Source: Asterella californica (taxonomy: Eukaryota > Streptophyta > Marchantiopsida > Marchantiales > Aytoniaceae). From it: a stretch of DNA of 64,000 bases. The notes beneath the pieces are model-generated. The model had not been told where the DNA came from, ran no database searches, and worked only from the letters and a program-made list of their open reading frames with translations. Positions 1-10,967 of this stretch are shown here, one piece after another (the first letter of the stretch is position 1; each line of letters starts with the position of its first letter). Both the position numbers and the translations under genes were made by a program. Where the stretch lies: positions 21,050,001 through 21,114,000 of the forward strand of contig JAYKYS010000004.1 in the NCBI GenBank assembly GCA_036924285.1, read 5' to 3'.

Positions 1-363
1 ACAAATCAGATCTGAAGTCAACGATCTAAGCTACACCATATCCTTCATGTTGATCACAAGTCGGCTCTCAAGGTCTACTCTCCGGATCTACTCTCCAAGG
101 AGTCTGATGTGCATTCAGTTCTAGCTCTCTATTTTCTGAACTCAAAGGTAATATTTCTCTACTTTGAAAAATACAGTCTCTTCTTCCTCATCACCAAGAG
201 TGCTCTCTCTTCATAGACTGAAAACTGATAATGACTCCTTTAGGGTTCGCGACCCTCTTTATCTTGGTCTCATTGAGTCTCCTTGTGACCATGCAGCTGC
301 CAACCTTTTGATAATCATTGCCTGCATGACATCTGGTTTAGGATAAAGCAAAAAAGTGTTACA
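1..363 (-). repeat. 3' LTR of element D (truncated by window edge)
   Basis: This stretch matches 19640-20004 and 20598-20961, the two LTRs at the other end of D. In the element's orientation the LTR starts with TGTAACAC at 363. The bases at 364-376, read on the minus strand, form a G-rich tract (TGGTTGGGGTGAT) that suits a polypurine tract next to a 3' LTR. The other end of the LTR lies outside the window. Confidence 0.8.
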
Positions 364-764
364 ATCACCCCAACCAGCAAAATGTAGTTCTTCCACTGAA
401 CTGCGGTATCTGCAATACCACATTAGGAACAACACTTCTTCAAATCCAGAAGAACAGTACCCCATCCAGGGTAAGGTTAAGCTCTTTCTCAGGGCTATGC
501 TCCATTACCGAGCATTCGTTGAAGCTTTCGAGTGAGACAGAACCCTAGCTTCCAGGTGGTGAACTCGTCAGTTTTTTTTATCCACCTCCTTACTATGATA
601 CACCATAGTAGCTTCAGCATAAACCTGATTGACATCCGACAGTCATAAGAAGTCAGCAGACCACAACTCCACTTTTAGACGAGTAGATTGACCAGATCTA
701 CTCGGTTTTAGTGTCCTTGAATGGCCCTTTGGCATGACTCTTCTGACTCAATTCAATCCATCAC

Positions 765-2237
765 TTAGTTGGAAGAGACCAATGCGGACTGTCGTCTCAC
801 AAAGTATCTTCGCAGTGGTTCTTGGAACTTGTACAATGCTAGATCATCCAGGAACTCCCAAGCTTCACTTACCAATCTCGGGACTCTACCTGTCCAATGA
901 CATATGTATTGAGTAACGGGTTCTCCAGCTCCATCTGGATTCGGTGATGCTCGATGATCTACTATCTCAATCAACTCAAGATCGTCAGCTCTTGGTAATG
1001 CTTCTAACACCGGATGCCATTTTTGATATCTTCCTAGCAATGACTCTAGTTCTTCACGAAACATTTTCAAGTTAGAAACATGAATGATGGGGTGATAATG
1101 CTTCATACGAGCTAGAAAACGTAGCTTATAGATCACAGGACCTAACTTCTTCTCAATCAAGAATGGTCCTGCCCACTTTGGAAGAAGCTTCTTGGCTAAG
1201 TCCACCCCTGCTAGGATTCTGAAGTTCTTGGTTTGTAACCAAACTCTCTGTCCTTCTTCGAACTGTACGTCTTGTTTACCGCGGTTTGCATACTTGGCAT
1301 ACCGTTGTTGTGCCTTCTCCATGTGTTTATTTGTCTCTTGAAACACAGTACCCTGAACACGTATGAAAGTCTCTAGATCTGGAGGATCTTGATTTGACTT
1401 TCCTGCGTTTTCATGCCCCTTGGTAGCCAAAGCTATAGGAGTCCAAGGTGCATGAGAGCCTCGATAAACCACTTCAAATGGTTTAAATCCTGTACTCGAA
1501 TGCTTAGTGTTGTTATATGTAAACTCCACCAAGTCCAAGTGCTCGCTCCAATCACTCTGATCTCGCATGATATAGTTTCTCAACCCTTGCTCCACTATCT
1601 ATATAGTCCTCTTTGTCCGACCATCAGTTTCAAGATGATAAGAGGAACTGAACTTGAGGGTAGTTCCAAGTCTTTGAAACAAACCCTTCCAGAACTCAGC
1701 TACAAACCTCCTGTCCAAGTCTGAAACGATGTCTTTACGCATCTCATGATACTTAAAAACATATCGTATGAATAGTTCAGCAACACCTCTTGAAGTCACT
1801 GCTTCCTTACAAGAGATGAGGTGAGCTTGTTTGCTGAACCGATCTATGACAACTAGCAGAGCATCAAAACCTCCTGACTCGGACAAACCAGTGCATAAGT
1901 CCATACTTATGCTCTCCCAAGGCCCATCAGGTATTGACAAAGGTCTCAGTAATCCTGTAGGTCTCCTTCGCTCCGTTCGTTGTTGTTGACATGTCAAGCA
2001 AGTCTGCAAGTACTTGACTACATCCTCTAACATGGTTGGTCAATAAAACTGCTCTTTAAGTCGTTGTAACGTTCTATTCTCTCCATGTCCAGCTAGTTCA
2101 CAATCATGACATTCTTGCATGACTAGTGTCCTTAGCGATCCAACTGGAACATACACTTTGGTTTGCTTATAAAACCAAAGGCCATTGCAGAATGAGAGAT
2201 TACGTATCGATGGATCTGTGAAGCTTTGGATTTCCAA
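765..2237 (-). pseudogene. Element D pol 3' part: integrase plus chromodomain, decayed
   Basis: Three same-strand frames together make the C-terminal part of a Ty3/gypsy chromovirus Pol. 2040-2237 holds the first half of an HHCC zinc-binding domain (ECHDCELAGHGENR), completed in 1599-2033 by CLTCQQQR. The DDE core follows, with SMDL for the first Asp, SDLDRRF for the second, and the HLETDGRTKR region near the catalytic Glu. 765-1595 gives the integrase C-terminal domain and a chromodomain-like end (YICHWTGRVPRLVSEAWEFL). Chromodomains direct chromovirus integrase to heterochromatin. The frame is broken by TGA at 2037-2039, where Trp fits (QFY-stop-PT), and by TAG at 1596-1598, where Gln fits (RTI-stop-IVEQ). 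Both are C-to-T type changes. The reading stops abruptly near 2237. It is probably the 3' half of the element whose 5' half lies at 16767-20961. Confidence 0.85.
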
Positions 2238-2845
2238 ATTGTTAGAAAATTTTTATTTTTGTTAGATAAAACAGTAGATTAATTAGTTTAGATGATAGAT
2301 AGGATAAGTTTAATGAAGTACAGAGTTTCTTAGCTGAAGAATGATGTTGAACAAGAATATGGAATCTGTGGAGTGTATCTCTCGAGAATAATAACCTAAC
2401 TGCATACTTCAGACGAAGAGCTTTCCAAGGATACTCCATTTGCTGATAATGGATGTCAGATGACGAAGTTATGGTCCAAAGAAGAGGACCAAAGTAGCAC
2501 AAGAATTCATGCAACTTCGCGCTCGAGAAACAAGAAGGACTTCACACGTGAGGTAAACGAGAGGAAAAGCTATAAGAAGGGTCAAAAAGCATTTCACTTT
2601 ACTATTTCTGCTCACGAGTTTCATGTAGCGCTCCGCATCGATCGAGAGAGAGTGTACGAAGGCTGTCTTCGACGAAGAGTCTCTTCTAGGGTTTTGTGCG
2701 AAGGAGTGGTGACATCTGACTTCGGCGAAGTCTCAACTCAAGTTCAATTTGCGAAGTCTGAAGTCTGCGCTTTTCACGATCAAGTGCCGAGTGAGGAAGT
2801 GTCGTAATCTCAGAAGAGCGAGAGAACTTCGGATCTTCGGTGAAG
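2238..2845. other. Non-coding stretch upstream of gene G
   Basis: I see no gene here. The left part is AT-rich and starts where the homology to chromovirus D ends. The right part (from about 2640) becomes rich in CTTCG and CGAAG words, like the gene downstream, and holds a plant-type TAGGGTTTT telobox near 2688. It may be the 5' flank or leader of gene G. Confidence 0.4.
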
Positions 2846-4059
2846 ATGAGAGGGATGCAGACGACGAAGAAGTCGAAGTTGAAGACTATAGCAACGAAGT
2901 GGTCGGACTTCAGTCCGTATCGGAAACGACTCGAAGAAATGAGAATGACGTTCTTGATGGAGAACTGGGGAGTGATATCTTCGGAGCTGTTACAAGAGAT
3001 CCTCATCTGCAACAGGCACCCGTCCGAAGATCTTTGGGCAAGACCGATCAATTGGAATCTATTGCATTGGAGCTTCGCCTTGAGAATCAATGACGTAGGA
3101 AGGCCAGGTGACCTTATTTACGATAGCACTTGCAAGCCGTCTTCGGAGAAAGTGACGAAGTATAACGAGCTCTTCTCGACGATACCGGTGGGGTCGAATG
3201 GGTTCAAAGTACATAGTTACATCGATCCGTTCAAGAGAGATGTGACGATCGCGCACAACACGATCTTCAAGCCACAGTGTACTTCGTATCTAGCCAATTG
3301 GCAGATACACTTCATCAAACAGATCTTCGAAGATAAGAAGGCGTATTGGACGAAGATCTTCCACGAGCATGTCCAGAAATTGTATGCTACCTTCGACGAT
3401 GGTGGGTCGACATACTTCACGGTGTTCTTTTATCGGAGAATGAAGTTACTATCTTCGGAGGAAAAAGAGAAGTTCGGGCGAAGGACAACGTCCGAAGATG
3501 AGCTTTTATTGGAGTCAACTCCTCAGAGGGAAGAAGTAACAACTCCAGTGACTTCGACGGGACCTAGTACTCGGACGAAGAGGAAAATTGCAGAATTTAC
3601 ATCAGGTGGCGCGACTTCAAGAAGGAAGAAGAAAGCGAGAAGAACGACAATGACGACTTCGAACGAAGGAGCCGAAGGTGTGCGATCTCTAGTGAAGTCT
3701 TCTTCTGTGGAGATAATAGGAACATCGGATCTGAGAAGAGACCAAGGAGAGACGAGTGCGCGAAGGATACCTTCAAAAGCGGTAGCAGCATGAACAGAAG
3801 TTCCTCAAGCAGAACTTCGGACTTCGTCCAGACCAGAAGAGTCTACGACTTCGAGCCCGAGTGATTCGAATTTCGGAAGAGAGTTGAAGATGTTTGAACA
3901 GACTCTGGAATTCCTAAGTGGTACAGCGTTGCCAATCATGACACAGTTGGACATGCAAAGACATGTATACGAGAGGGAGGCGAAAGAGTCGATTTCGTTG
4001 AATGACCTTCTCAGTGTAGTGTACTTCAGGCGACAAGGATGGATCAAGGAGAAGGACGC
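2846..4059 (+). pseudogene. Gene G, 5' part: basic protein of unknown function
   Basis: I do not recognise the family. The first ATG in the open frame is 2846; 2840 is a GTG. The N-terminal 200 residues look globular, rich in Trp and aromatic residues (WARPINWNLLHWSFALRIND). They are followed by a Ser/Thr-rich linker and a strongly basic patch (SRRKKKARR) that could be a nuclear localisation signal. A TGA at 3791-3793 interrupts the frame, but the same frame continues with normal-looking protein (MKMFEQTLEFLSG) until the solo LTR-C starts at 4060. The TGA fits a CGA-to-TGA change. The coding part is full of CTTCG and CGAAG words. A TE-captured or TE-encoded accessory protein is possible, but this is inference. 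Confidence 0.5.
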
Positions 4060-6602
4060 TGTCGTGTGACGTGCTTTCTTATCTGGGAATACACCGGGTA
4101 TCTAGCTGTAGAGAGTACGTGTCGCACTCCGTGACTCAGAACCAGCAACCACCCAAACCTCTCTATGATCTCCAAATACACTCTGAATCTATCTCGGTAC
4201 GACATCCTCACGTCCTCCCGGCAGATCTCTCTCTTACTCGACTAGGAATAAAACTGGAACAACAAGCACAGACAACCTGTTCCTGCCATCACCGCAAGCA
4301 CTCTTGGGTCTGCTGGTCATCACTCCAGCCTCACCACAAGAGAAATACCAACACTCATAATAGAAAAGAAACTAAGCGCAACGCCCGCACACAAATCCAA
4401 ACCAAACCAACTGGGCGTACAAACATGCATGCGAGTATGGAGAGGGTCCAAACACAGGAAATACTGTCAACAACTCTCCATACTCATGATAGAGTGCTCT
4501 GAAGCACTTGCAAAGTCTCCAGGTCGATCTGTTCTCCAAAGGATCTTAAATCTTGCGCCTTTTCGGAGCAAGAAAATCTCTTAACTTCACCTCGCTGTCA
4601 CTCCTCAACCATAACTCAGAATGAGATGAAACCAAGGCCAGTAGGTAGCCTGTAGAATAATCTCTCTATTAAGATATTACATATAGAGAGATCATCTCTG
4701 AGTTGGCATCTATGCCCTGTCAAAGTTCGCTGATCGAAACATTCATAACATTCATGATACTATTTCGACAGAACTTTGCTATTCGATTCCTCACAAACCA
4801 CTCAACAAAAACGGCTCAAACTTCTCAGGAAGCTAATGTGTCACCATCACTATCACTCTGTAAAATTTCACCACCAGATCTTCAACCAAACTCTTGGAAT
4901 GATCCAAGCCCTTATCGCTGTTTTTATAACATGATACTATTTCGGCAGAACTTTGCTGTTCGGTTCCTCACAAACCACTCGACCAAAACGACTCAAACTT
5001 CTCAGGAAGCTAATGAGTCACCATCACTACCACTCTGTAAAGTTTCACCAGCAGATCCTCAACCAAACTCTCGGAATGATCCAAGCCCTTTTCGTTAATG
5101 ACACAAGGCGATATGCAGACCCTTGTGCACAAAAACAACGTTTTCTTTCAACCCAATAATCCAAATGGTCTCAAATTTCACAGGTAGGTAGCTGACTGTA
5201 CCTTCTCAGACCCTGGAAGTTTTCATATCAAAATTCGACCTCAAACTCTCCATATCTCTCTCAATGTCTCATGTTTACAGTCGTCTACTATCATAACCTC
5301 CGATTTGAGACACCAAACTTCAGCCGGCCATAACTTTTTCACTCCGGCTTGGAATCGATTGATCTTTGAGTCCATCAGCAAGCCCGTCTCAAGAGCTTTC
5401 CAGCAACAGTCAATTCATCTCCAGCAACCTCACAGAACTCCCAGAAAGTGACAGAGACCTCACGGAAAGAAAATTGGTCACGAATTTGACCCCCTCAGCT
5501 TCAATTGATCGAAACATTCTCATCCGTGCTTCAAATCGAGCAACTATTGAGTCCACGGGCATCCTCGTCTCGCAAGCTTTCCAACCATATCTCACACTCC
5601 AAAAATGGACCACGGGAAGTGCCTCCAACCCTCAAAAACGTGAAAGAAAATTAGTGAAAGGTGATTGGTCAAACTTTCGACCAATAAGAAACAAATTGAC
5701 AAAAGAGTTTTTGTCTTCACTCATATGACAAACACACAAAGAACGAATTTTTCTCCAAGAGTACCATTTAGGCCTCGAAGCTTATATTGAACAAACTAGA
5801 AACATGTGCCGTTGACGATACCGTCGGTCACGAAGCACGTAAACACGAAGAACAAACTACACTCAATATAGAGTCACAATCCCGACTCTAAAACGGTTGA
5901 CAATAAACGGAACTACAAAAGGAACGGACGAAGCTATTATCTGGTTGTAATAATCTCCTCCGAAGTTCTTGACGACAAACTCTCGATGCGCCACCTTAGG
6001 TCGACTGTAACAACGTATTTCGACCCAGGTGTTGAACGGAACTCTCGCTGGAAAGTTCAGATCCAATGGAGGATCCAATGGAGGATCCATACTACATCAA
6101 AGCAAGATATAGACAGTAAGATCCCAAACCGCGTCGTATGTGACAATGGGAAGAATGATAGGGTCTGGAGTAGCCATCACCGCGGTCATGAACGACTCTC
6201 CCCAATGAGCTACCATAAATATTCAAAAATGATCCCGCGGCAGACAATGAATCTTAATGACGAATGGATGCGCAAGTGGAAGATCAGGAGCACGAAAGGG
6301 CTCTCCGTTCATGCCTACGACTCGCACTGCCGCTTACTCCATCCGATGATATTGATCACACTCACCCTAGACTTGGATACTCTACACTCCCCTTCTCAAG
6401 CTCCGCGCACCTCTCTTCTTATACATCAATCTCACATGTGACGACAAGAGTACTACTCTTATCTCCTCTCAGCGAAGAGTACACGGATCGTCCACGTGGA
6501 GCCTTATCTTTTGACACGATAAGATCCCAGTGGCTACTCAACACCAAACACGTACGAAGAATATGTGGTGGTTTCACACCCTAGCCAATCCACAACACGA
6601 CA
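4060..6602. mobile_element. Solo LTR, family C, inserted in gene G
   Basis: The element starts TGTCGTGTGACG and ends CACGACA, so it has 5-bp terminal inverted repeats TGTCG/CGACA. It is flanked by a perfect 4-bp target duplication, ACGC (4056-4059 and 6603-6606). A second copy lies at 32993-37432. No gag or pol is present, so it is a solo LTR left by LTR-LTR recombination. A 177-bp tandem duplication lies inside it (4756-4932 and 4933 to about 5097). Orientation cannot be fixed without an internal region. Confidence 0.9.
4756..5097. repeat. 177-bp tandem duplication inside LTR-C
   Basis: Two adjacent units begin GATACTATTTCG, at 4756 and 4933. The same duplication with the same period is present in the second LTR-C copy (33660 and 33837). 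It is therefore an old feature of the family, possibly a U3 enhancer-type repeat. Confidence 0.8.
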
Positions 6603-7137
6603 ACGCTCTGACAGAGAGCTTGCGGAGACTTCGGCCGAAGTGAAGAAATATATTTCGCAGCGAGATGCATTGCTTATAGCATAGTCACATGAACAGACAA
6701 GGTACTTGGATGAAATTCAAGAAGGACAGGTGAAGTTGAACCTCATGACTTCACGCTTCCACGATCTGAAGTCAGAGAGGGATGTCATTTTGGAGCAGTT
6801 GGCTACTAAGGACGAGGAGCTGGCGAAGGTTGAGAAAGCGAAGGAGATAGCTGAGACGAAGGCCGAAGAACTTCGAACGAAGATGAAAGAGGTTACGATG
6901 ACATACTTCGTCACCGAACTCAACGCGACAGAGACAGAGCTACTCCAGCGACTTCGGACAGAGTTAACGATAGCGTCAGATCCTTCGACAAAGAGTAGAA
7001 TAGTTAGGATAGCGGAGAGGATCATTCGAGATCTGAAGGAGATTAAGGAGACGATTAAGTTTTCATTATGGAGTATAGGACAGACGTTACAGTTAGATAG
7101 AGTAGACACTTCGGTTCTGCCAAGTGGGGAGTCGTGA
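6603..7137 (+). pseudogene. Gene G, 3' part: coiled-coil tail
   Basis: The sequence resumes after the solo LTR. The best frame gives TSAEVKKYISQRDALLIA, a TAG, then a long helical region rich in Glu, Lys and Leu (for example KDEELAKVEKAKEIAETKAE) typical of a coiled coil. It ends at TGA 7135-7137. The TAG near 6680 fits a CAG-to-TAG change. The frame differs from that upstream of the LTR, so a small indel near the insertion is likely besides the LTR itself. The function is unknown. The split by the LTR and the two stops show that the gene is dead. Confidence 0.5.
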
Positions 7138-7170
7138 TCATACGGTCTAGATGTAATCATCTTTTTGTAA

Positions 7171-7680
7171 TGTCGTGCGCATACACATCGCTACACAACA
7201 TACATCGCTGTCAGAGAAACACCACACATACACATAACACATGGACGATGTCATACACATACACAAGTGTACCACAATAAATCTGAATACAGAGATTACC
7301 ATCTCCAACACCACAACAAGGATTACTCACAAACGGTCAAGCCAAACCCACTCTAAACGCGAAGAGAATCCGGGTTACACTCAACTAGACTATCCACCAT
7401 AGCCTGGAGCTTGAAGGCTCAACTCAAAGAACAAAGGCCTCCAAGCCCTACCTGCGAAGTTTACCCCTAGTGGACTCTCCTCCCAACTCGCCCTAACGGC
7501 ACTAACGGCCTTACCGGGATGCGCCACTTCGCACTCGGTCAACCTAGCCGAGGTGTCCAAACTGACGTGACAGCTGTCGTGCGCATACACATCGCTACAC
7601 AACATACATCGCTGTCAGAGAAACACCACACATACACATAACACATGGACGATGTCATACACATACACAAGTGTACCACA
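7171..7680 (-). repeat. 3' terminal repeats of E copy 1: B1-A2-B2
   Basis: Read on the minus strand: B1 is 7680 to 7575 (106 bp, starts TGTGGTACAC, ends CGACA). A2 is 7572 to about 7279 (starts TGTCACGTCAG). B2 is 7276 to 7171 (106 bp, a near-identical copy of B1). The conventional LTR at this end is A2 plus B2 (TGTCA ... CGACA), yet an extra B lies between the polypurine tract and A2. The same arrangement with the same 106-bp B unit is found at 53315-53811 in copy 2. Confidence 0.85.
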
Positions 7681-7853
7681 ATCGCCCCCCTAATTGGCGG
7701 TTAGGTCCCTCTAACTCCAGATAGCTCCATATCCCAACTACGTGATACACACCTTCATGGGTGCAAGGATCAGGAGGCCGGGTGCTACATTGCCCCATCG
7801 TTAGTCGCCTGTCTGCAATCCATACCACGCAAAGATCTAATCGACTATCTCCG
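7681..7853 (-). other. Polypurine tract and 3' untranslated region of E copy 1
   Basis: On the minus strand the sequence just before B1 reads TTAGGGGGGCGAT. This G-rich polypurine tract would prime plus-strand DNA synthesis. The rest up to the pol stop at 7854 shows no gene. Confidence 0.7.
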
Positions 7854-10800
7854 CTATATACATCGAGGACAAACCCACCGTCCAGTAGGAACTACACTGA
7901 GAGGTGGAGTCAAACATGACATGTGCCAACCTCTCGAACAACCATCACACACCAACATACGGGCTGCTCCACCAGCAGACCCACACAACATACACCTCAA
8001 GCCCGCACGTACAACTGCTAAGCTTGGGTCAACGGTACCATCAATGTTGGGAAGATGACATGGCGCGCAATTACGCACATGGTCCTTCCACACAACACCA
8101 TCACGGCCCTCTAACATGAGTACTCCAGAAGGTAACACCTCACGCACTCGTAAAATAGTACGCCCTGCGGTCACGTCCAACGTCGTCGGTGCAGTCTGCT
8201 GTAGATAGATATAATCGCCAGGATGAAACATGCGAATCGACGGCCGATAACCTCCTCCTCGGATAGTCGCATACCGCAACGTGTCTCTATGCTGGGCAAT
8301 CGCTAGGTTCTCAAAAGCCATAGGCATAACTCTCCGAAATGTCTCTGCTCGTTGAGAACATGCTCTCACCCACATATCCGGGTCATCAAGGTCCAGCACC
8401 TCAGCAGAATCACGACGAATGGCCGAAGGTAGATCTGGATCTCGGCCATACAATAAGAAATACGGTGAGAAGGAAGCCAAAGACGCTTGTCGGCTAAAAC
8501 GGTAGCCCATAGCCAACCATGGTAACTGCACATCCCAGTCTCCCAAGTGGCCCTTCTGCAAGCCATACTTGCGCAATCCTCTCTTCACCGTCTGAACTAT
8601 CCTCTCCGCCAAACCATCCGCCTCAGGATGATCTCGAGATGTAGTCCGATGATCAATCAGCGCCTGATCACACAAGGCCTGAAACTCACCAAGGAACTCT
8701 GTACCTTGGTCTGTCAGCACTTCAGCTGGTGCTCCGAAACGACTCAACACTCGATCTAAGAACGCGTACGCCGTCCCTTCACTCGCCTTGTCTGGTAATG
8801 CCACCAACTCAATCCACTTGGAGAAGTGCTCCACCATCACCAACACATACCGGTGGTGACGTACGGTCAACGGTAAGGGTCCCGCAAAATCCAAACTCCA
8901 ACGGTAACCCAACCCCATAATCGGTAAGGGGTGTAACTGTGGAGTAGGAGCATTAAACGATGCTCGTACTCGATCACAAACCACACATCGTGCGACAAAC
9001 TGTTGCACATCGATGTGCATACCACGCCACCAATACTGTCCTTGGAGTAAGCTATGTGTACGCTTCACTCCAAAATGTCCCAACTCCTCATGGGCATGTC
9101 GTACTAACTGTGCCCTCTGGGATGGATGTGGCACTATTTGTACCTTTCCATCACCCCACACTCGAAGTACATGTCGTCCTTCTCGTCGAAATCTCTTCGC
9201 TCGTTGAAGAACACGATCCCGCTCCTTGGCACTTACTGTGCCTACTACCACACCAGTGCATAGATACTCCATCACGGTCACATCATCATGGATATCCCGC
9301 TGATCTGGAACACCATCTCCACCTTCAGGATCTGGAGACTCGTCATCTACTCTCTGACCAGAGAAAGATACGACTTGGCCCTCCATACTAGAGTTCATGG
9401 CCAACACACAAAGAAAGGCAGATGCATGCCACCCTGGCACTATCTCCTCATCAACCTCGTCATGCCATCGAGCCCCAGTCTGATCCTGCTGACTCGTGCA
9501 CGGGTTGCGACTCAACCCATCGGCATCTAGGTTTGCAACTCCAGGTCTATGTACTACCTGGAAGTCATACTCATGTAAGATCAGAGCCCATCGTGCAAGC
9601 TTCCCTGTAAGCTTATCGGACTCCATCAACCACTTGAGCGGCTGGTGATCAGTGATGAGAGTAAAGGGGTTCCCAAACAGATAACATCGAAAGTGTGCAA
9701 CAGCCCACACTGCCGCCAAACACTCTCCCTCATACGAACTATACCTCGCCTCCGCTGAATTATACGCCACCACGAACTCCTTTTTCTCATCATCATGCTG
9801 AGTCAGCACTGCTCCAAGTCCCAACATACTCCAATCGGTGTGCAGTTGGAAAGGACGCCCCCTAACGGGTCTCCTCAAGATGGGAGCAGATGTCAACCTA
9901 TCCTTGAGCTCTACAAAAGCTCGCTCCTGCTCATCTCCCCACTGCCACTCCTGGTCCACCTTCATCAGCTTGGTCAACGGCTTCGCAATTGCACTAAACC
10001 CTTTCACGTATCGACGATAGAAGTTCGCCAAACCAACAAATGCTCGAACTCGACTCACATCTGTGGGGCGTGGGATACGTGCAATAGCCTCAACCTTCGT
10101 CTGTTGAACACCCAATCCACCTGGATAGATGGTGTGGCCCAGATACTCTACCAACTCCTGGAAGAACTTACACTTCCCAGGGTGTAACTTCAACCCATGA
10201 GCTCTCAACCGCTCAAACACATCCCGTAAGTGTCTCTCGTGCTCCTCCACTGTAGCACTATAGACTAAGATGTCGTCAATATAACATGTGACAAAATCCA
10301 ATCCTGCTAGGATTCTGTCCATCACCCTTTGGAACTCAGCAGGGGCGTTCTTCAACCCAAATGGTAAGAACCGCCACTGATACAAACAATCCTTGCCGTG
10401 AGAGTCAATTCCCCAAAATGTTGTCTTGGACTTATCTTCTTCTCTCACTGGCAACTGATGATACCCTGCTCGAAGATCCAAAGTACTGAAGACCTTCACA
10501 TGCCCCACTGCATCAAAGATCTCCTCAGGTGTCGGCATGGCATACTTATCGGACTTCGTCTGCCGATTGATAGGACGGTAGTCTCCACACATCCGCATAT
10601 CCGTGTAGTTGCCATACATATCCTTCTTGGCTGGCATAACTGTGGCAGATGCATACTCTCCATGCGACATCTCCACCAACCCAGCCTCCAACAAGTCTTG
10701 AGTCCGACTCTGGATCAAGACTCTCTCCATGTCACTGTACCTGTAAGGACGTCGAAAGATTGGCGTGTCATTAGCCAAGTCGATCCGTATACCAGGTCCC

Positions 10801-10934
10801 TTCAAGGTACCCAAATCCTTCATACTGAAGGCAAAACAATTCCTGTAGCTCTTCAGGAATCTTTGGACTCTTCGTCTCTCCTCTCCTATAAGCTTGGGTC
10901 CGATCTCCGGCTCCCAAGTATCCTCTGTCACCAT
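7854..10934 (-). CDS. pol: Pol of element E: RT, RNase H, integrase, PHD finger
   Basis: 1026 codons from ATG 10934 without a break. The natural start is probably readthrough of the UAG at 10965, since the frame is continuous with the methyltransferase. RT: LDLRAGY near residue 152 and the catalytic CYIDDILVYS at 217-226. RNase H: Asp367 (HTDWS), Glu404 (YEGECL) and Asp429 (ITDHQ). Integrase: HHCC zinc domain (His615, His620, Cys650, Cys653), then DDE triad Asp682 (SLDF), Asp742 (LTDQG) and Glu777 (GLAER). The last 45 residues form a C4HC3 PHD finger: CMLC 981-984, CDGC 996-999, His1004, Cys1007, CPRC 1022-1025. In chromoviruses this end carries a chromodomain instead. PHD fingers read histone H3 tails, so a role in choosing chromatin targets is inferred. 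All catalytic residues are present and the protein may be functional. Confidence 0.93.
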   Translation of the reverse strand: MVTEDTWEPEIGPKLIGEERRRVQRFLKSYRNCFAFSMKDLGTLKGPGIRIDLANDTPIFRRPYRYSDMERVLIQSRTQDLLEAGLVEMSHGEYASATVMPAKKDMYGNYTDMRMCGDYRPINRQTKSDKYAMPTPEEIFDAVGHVKVFSTLDLRAGYHQLPVREEDKSKTTFWGIDSHGKDCLYQWRFLPFGLKNAPAEFQRVMDRILAGLDFVTCYIDDILVYSATVEEHERHLRDVFERLRAHGLKLHPGKCKFFQELVEYLGHTIYPGGLGVQQTKVEAIARIPRPTDVSRVRAFVGLANFYRRYVKGFSAIAKPLTKLMKVDQEWQWGDEQERAFVELKDRLTSAPILRRPVRGRPFQLHTDWSMLGLGAVLTQHDDEKKEFVVAYNSAEARYSSYEGECLAAVWAVAHFRCYLFGNPFTLITDHQPLKWLMESDKLTGKLARWALILHEYDFQVVHRPGVANLDADGLSRNPCTSQQDQTGARWHDEVDEEIVPGWHASAFLCVLAMNSSMEGQVVSFSGQRVDDESPDPEGGDGVPDQRDIHDDVTVMEYLCTGVVVGTVSAKERDRVLQRAKRFRREGRHVLRVWGDGKVQIVPHPSQRAQLVRHAHEELGHFGVKRTHSLLQGQYWWRGMHIDVQQFVARCVVCDRVRASFNAPTPQLHPLPIMGLGYRWSLDFAGPLPLTVRHHRYVLVMVEHFSKWIELVALPDKASEGTAYAFLDRVLSRFGAPAEVLTDQGTEFLGEFQALCDQALIDHRTTSRDHPEADGLAERIVQTVKRGLRKYGLQKGHLGDWDVQLPWLAMGYRFSRQASLASFSPYFLLYGRDPDLPSAIRRDSAEVLDLDDPDMWVRACSQRAETFRRVMPMAFENLAIAQHRDTLRYATIRGGGYRPSIRMFHPGDYIYLQQTAPTTLDVTAGRTILRVREVLPSGVLMLEGRDGVVWKDHVRNCAPCHLPNIDGTVDPSLAVVRAGLRCMLCGSAGGAARMLVCDGCSRGWHMSCLTPPLSVVPTGRWVCPRCI

Positions 10935-10958
10935 GCTAGAGGTAGAAGACGAAGTCGT

Positions 10959-10967
10959 TGACTGCTA
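10959..10967 (-). promoter_or_regulatory. Putative UAG readthrough site between DNMT and Pol
   Basis: On the minus strand the frame reads AGA TAG CAG TCA, then runs on without a stop into Pol (QSTTSSSTSS before the Met at 10934). TAG followed by CAR-YYA is the known tobamovirus-type leaky context. Copy 2 of E has AGA TAG CAG CCA at the same place (52359-52367), again a CAR-YYA match, although the rest of that copy has mutated heavily. Readthrough would make Pol as a minor extension of the Gag-Pro-DNMT protein. Confidence 0.7.
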
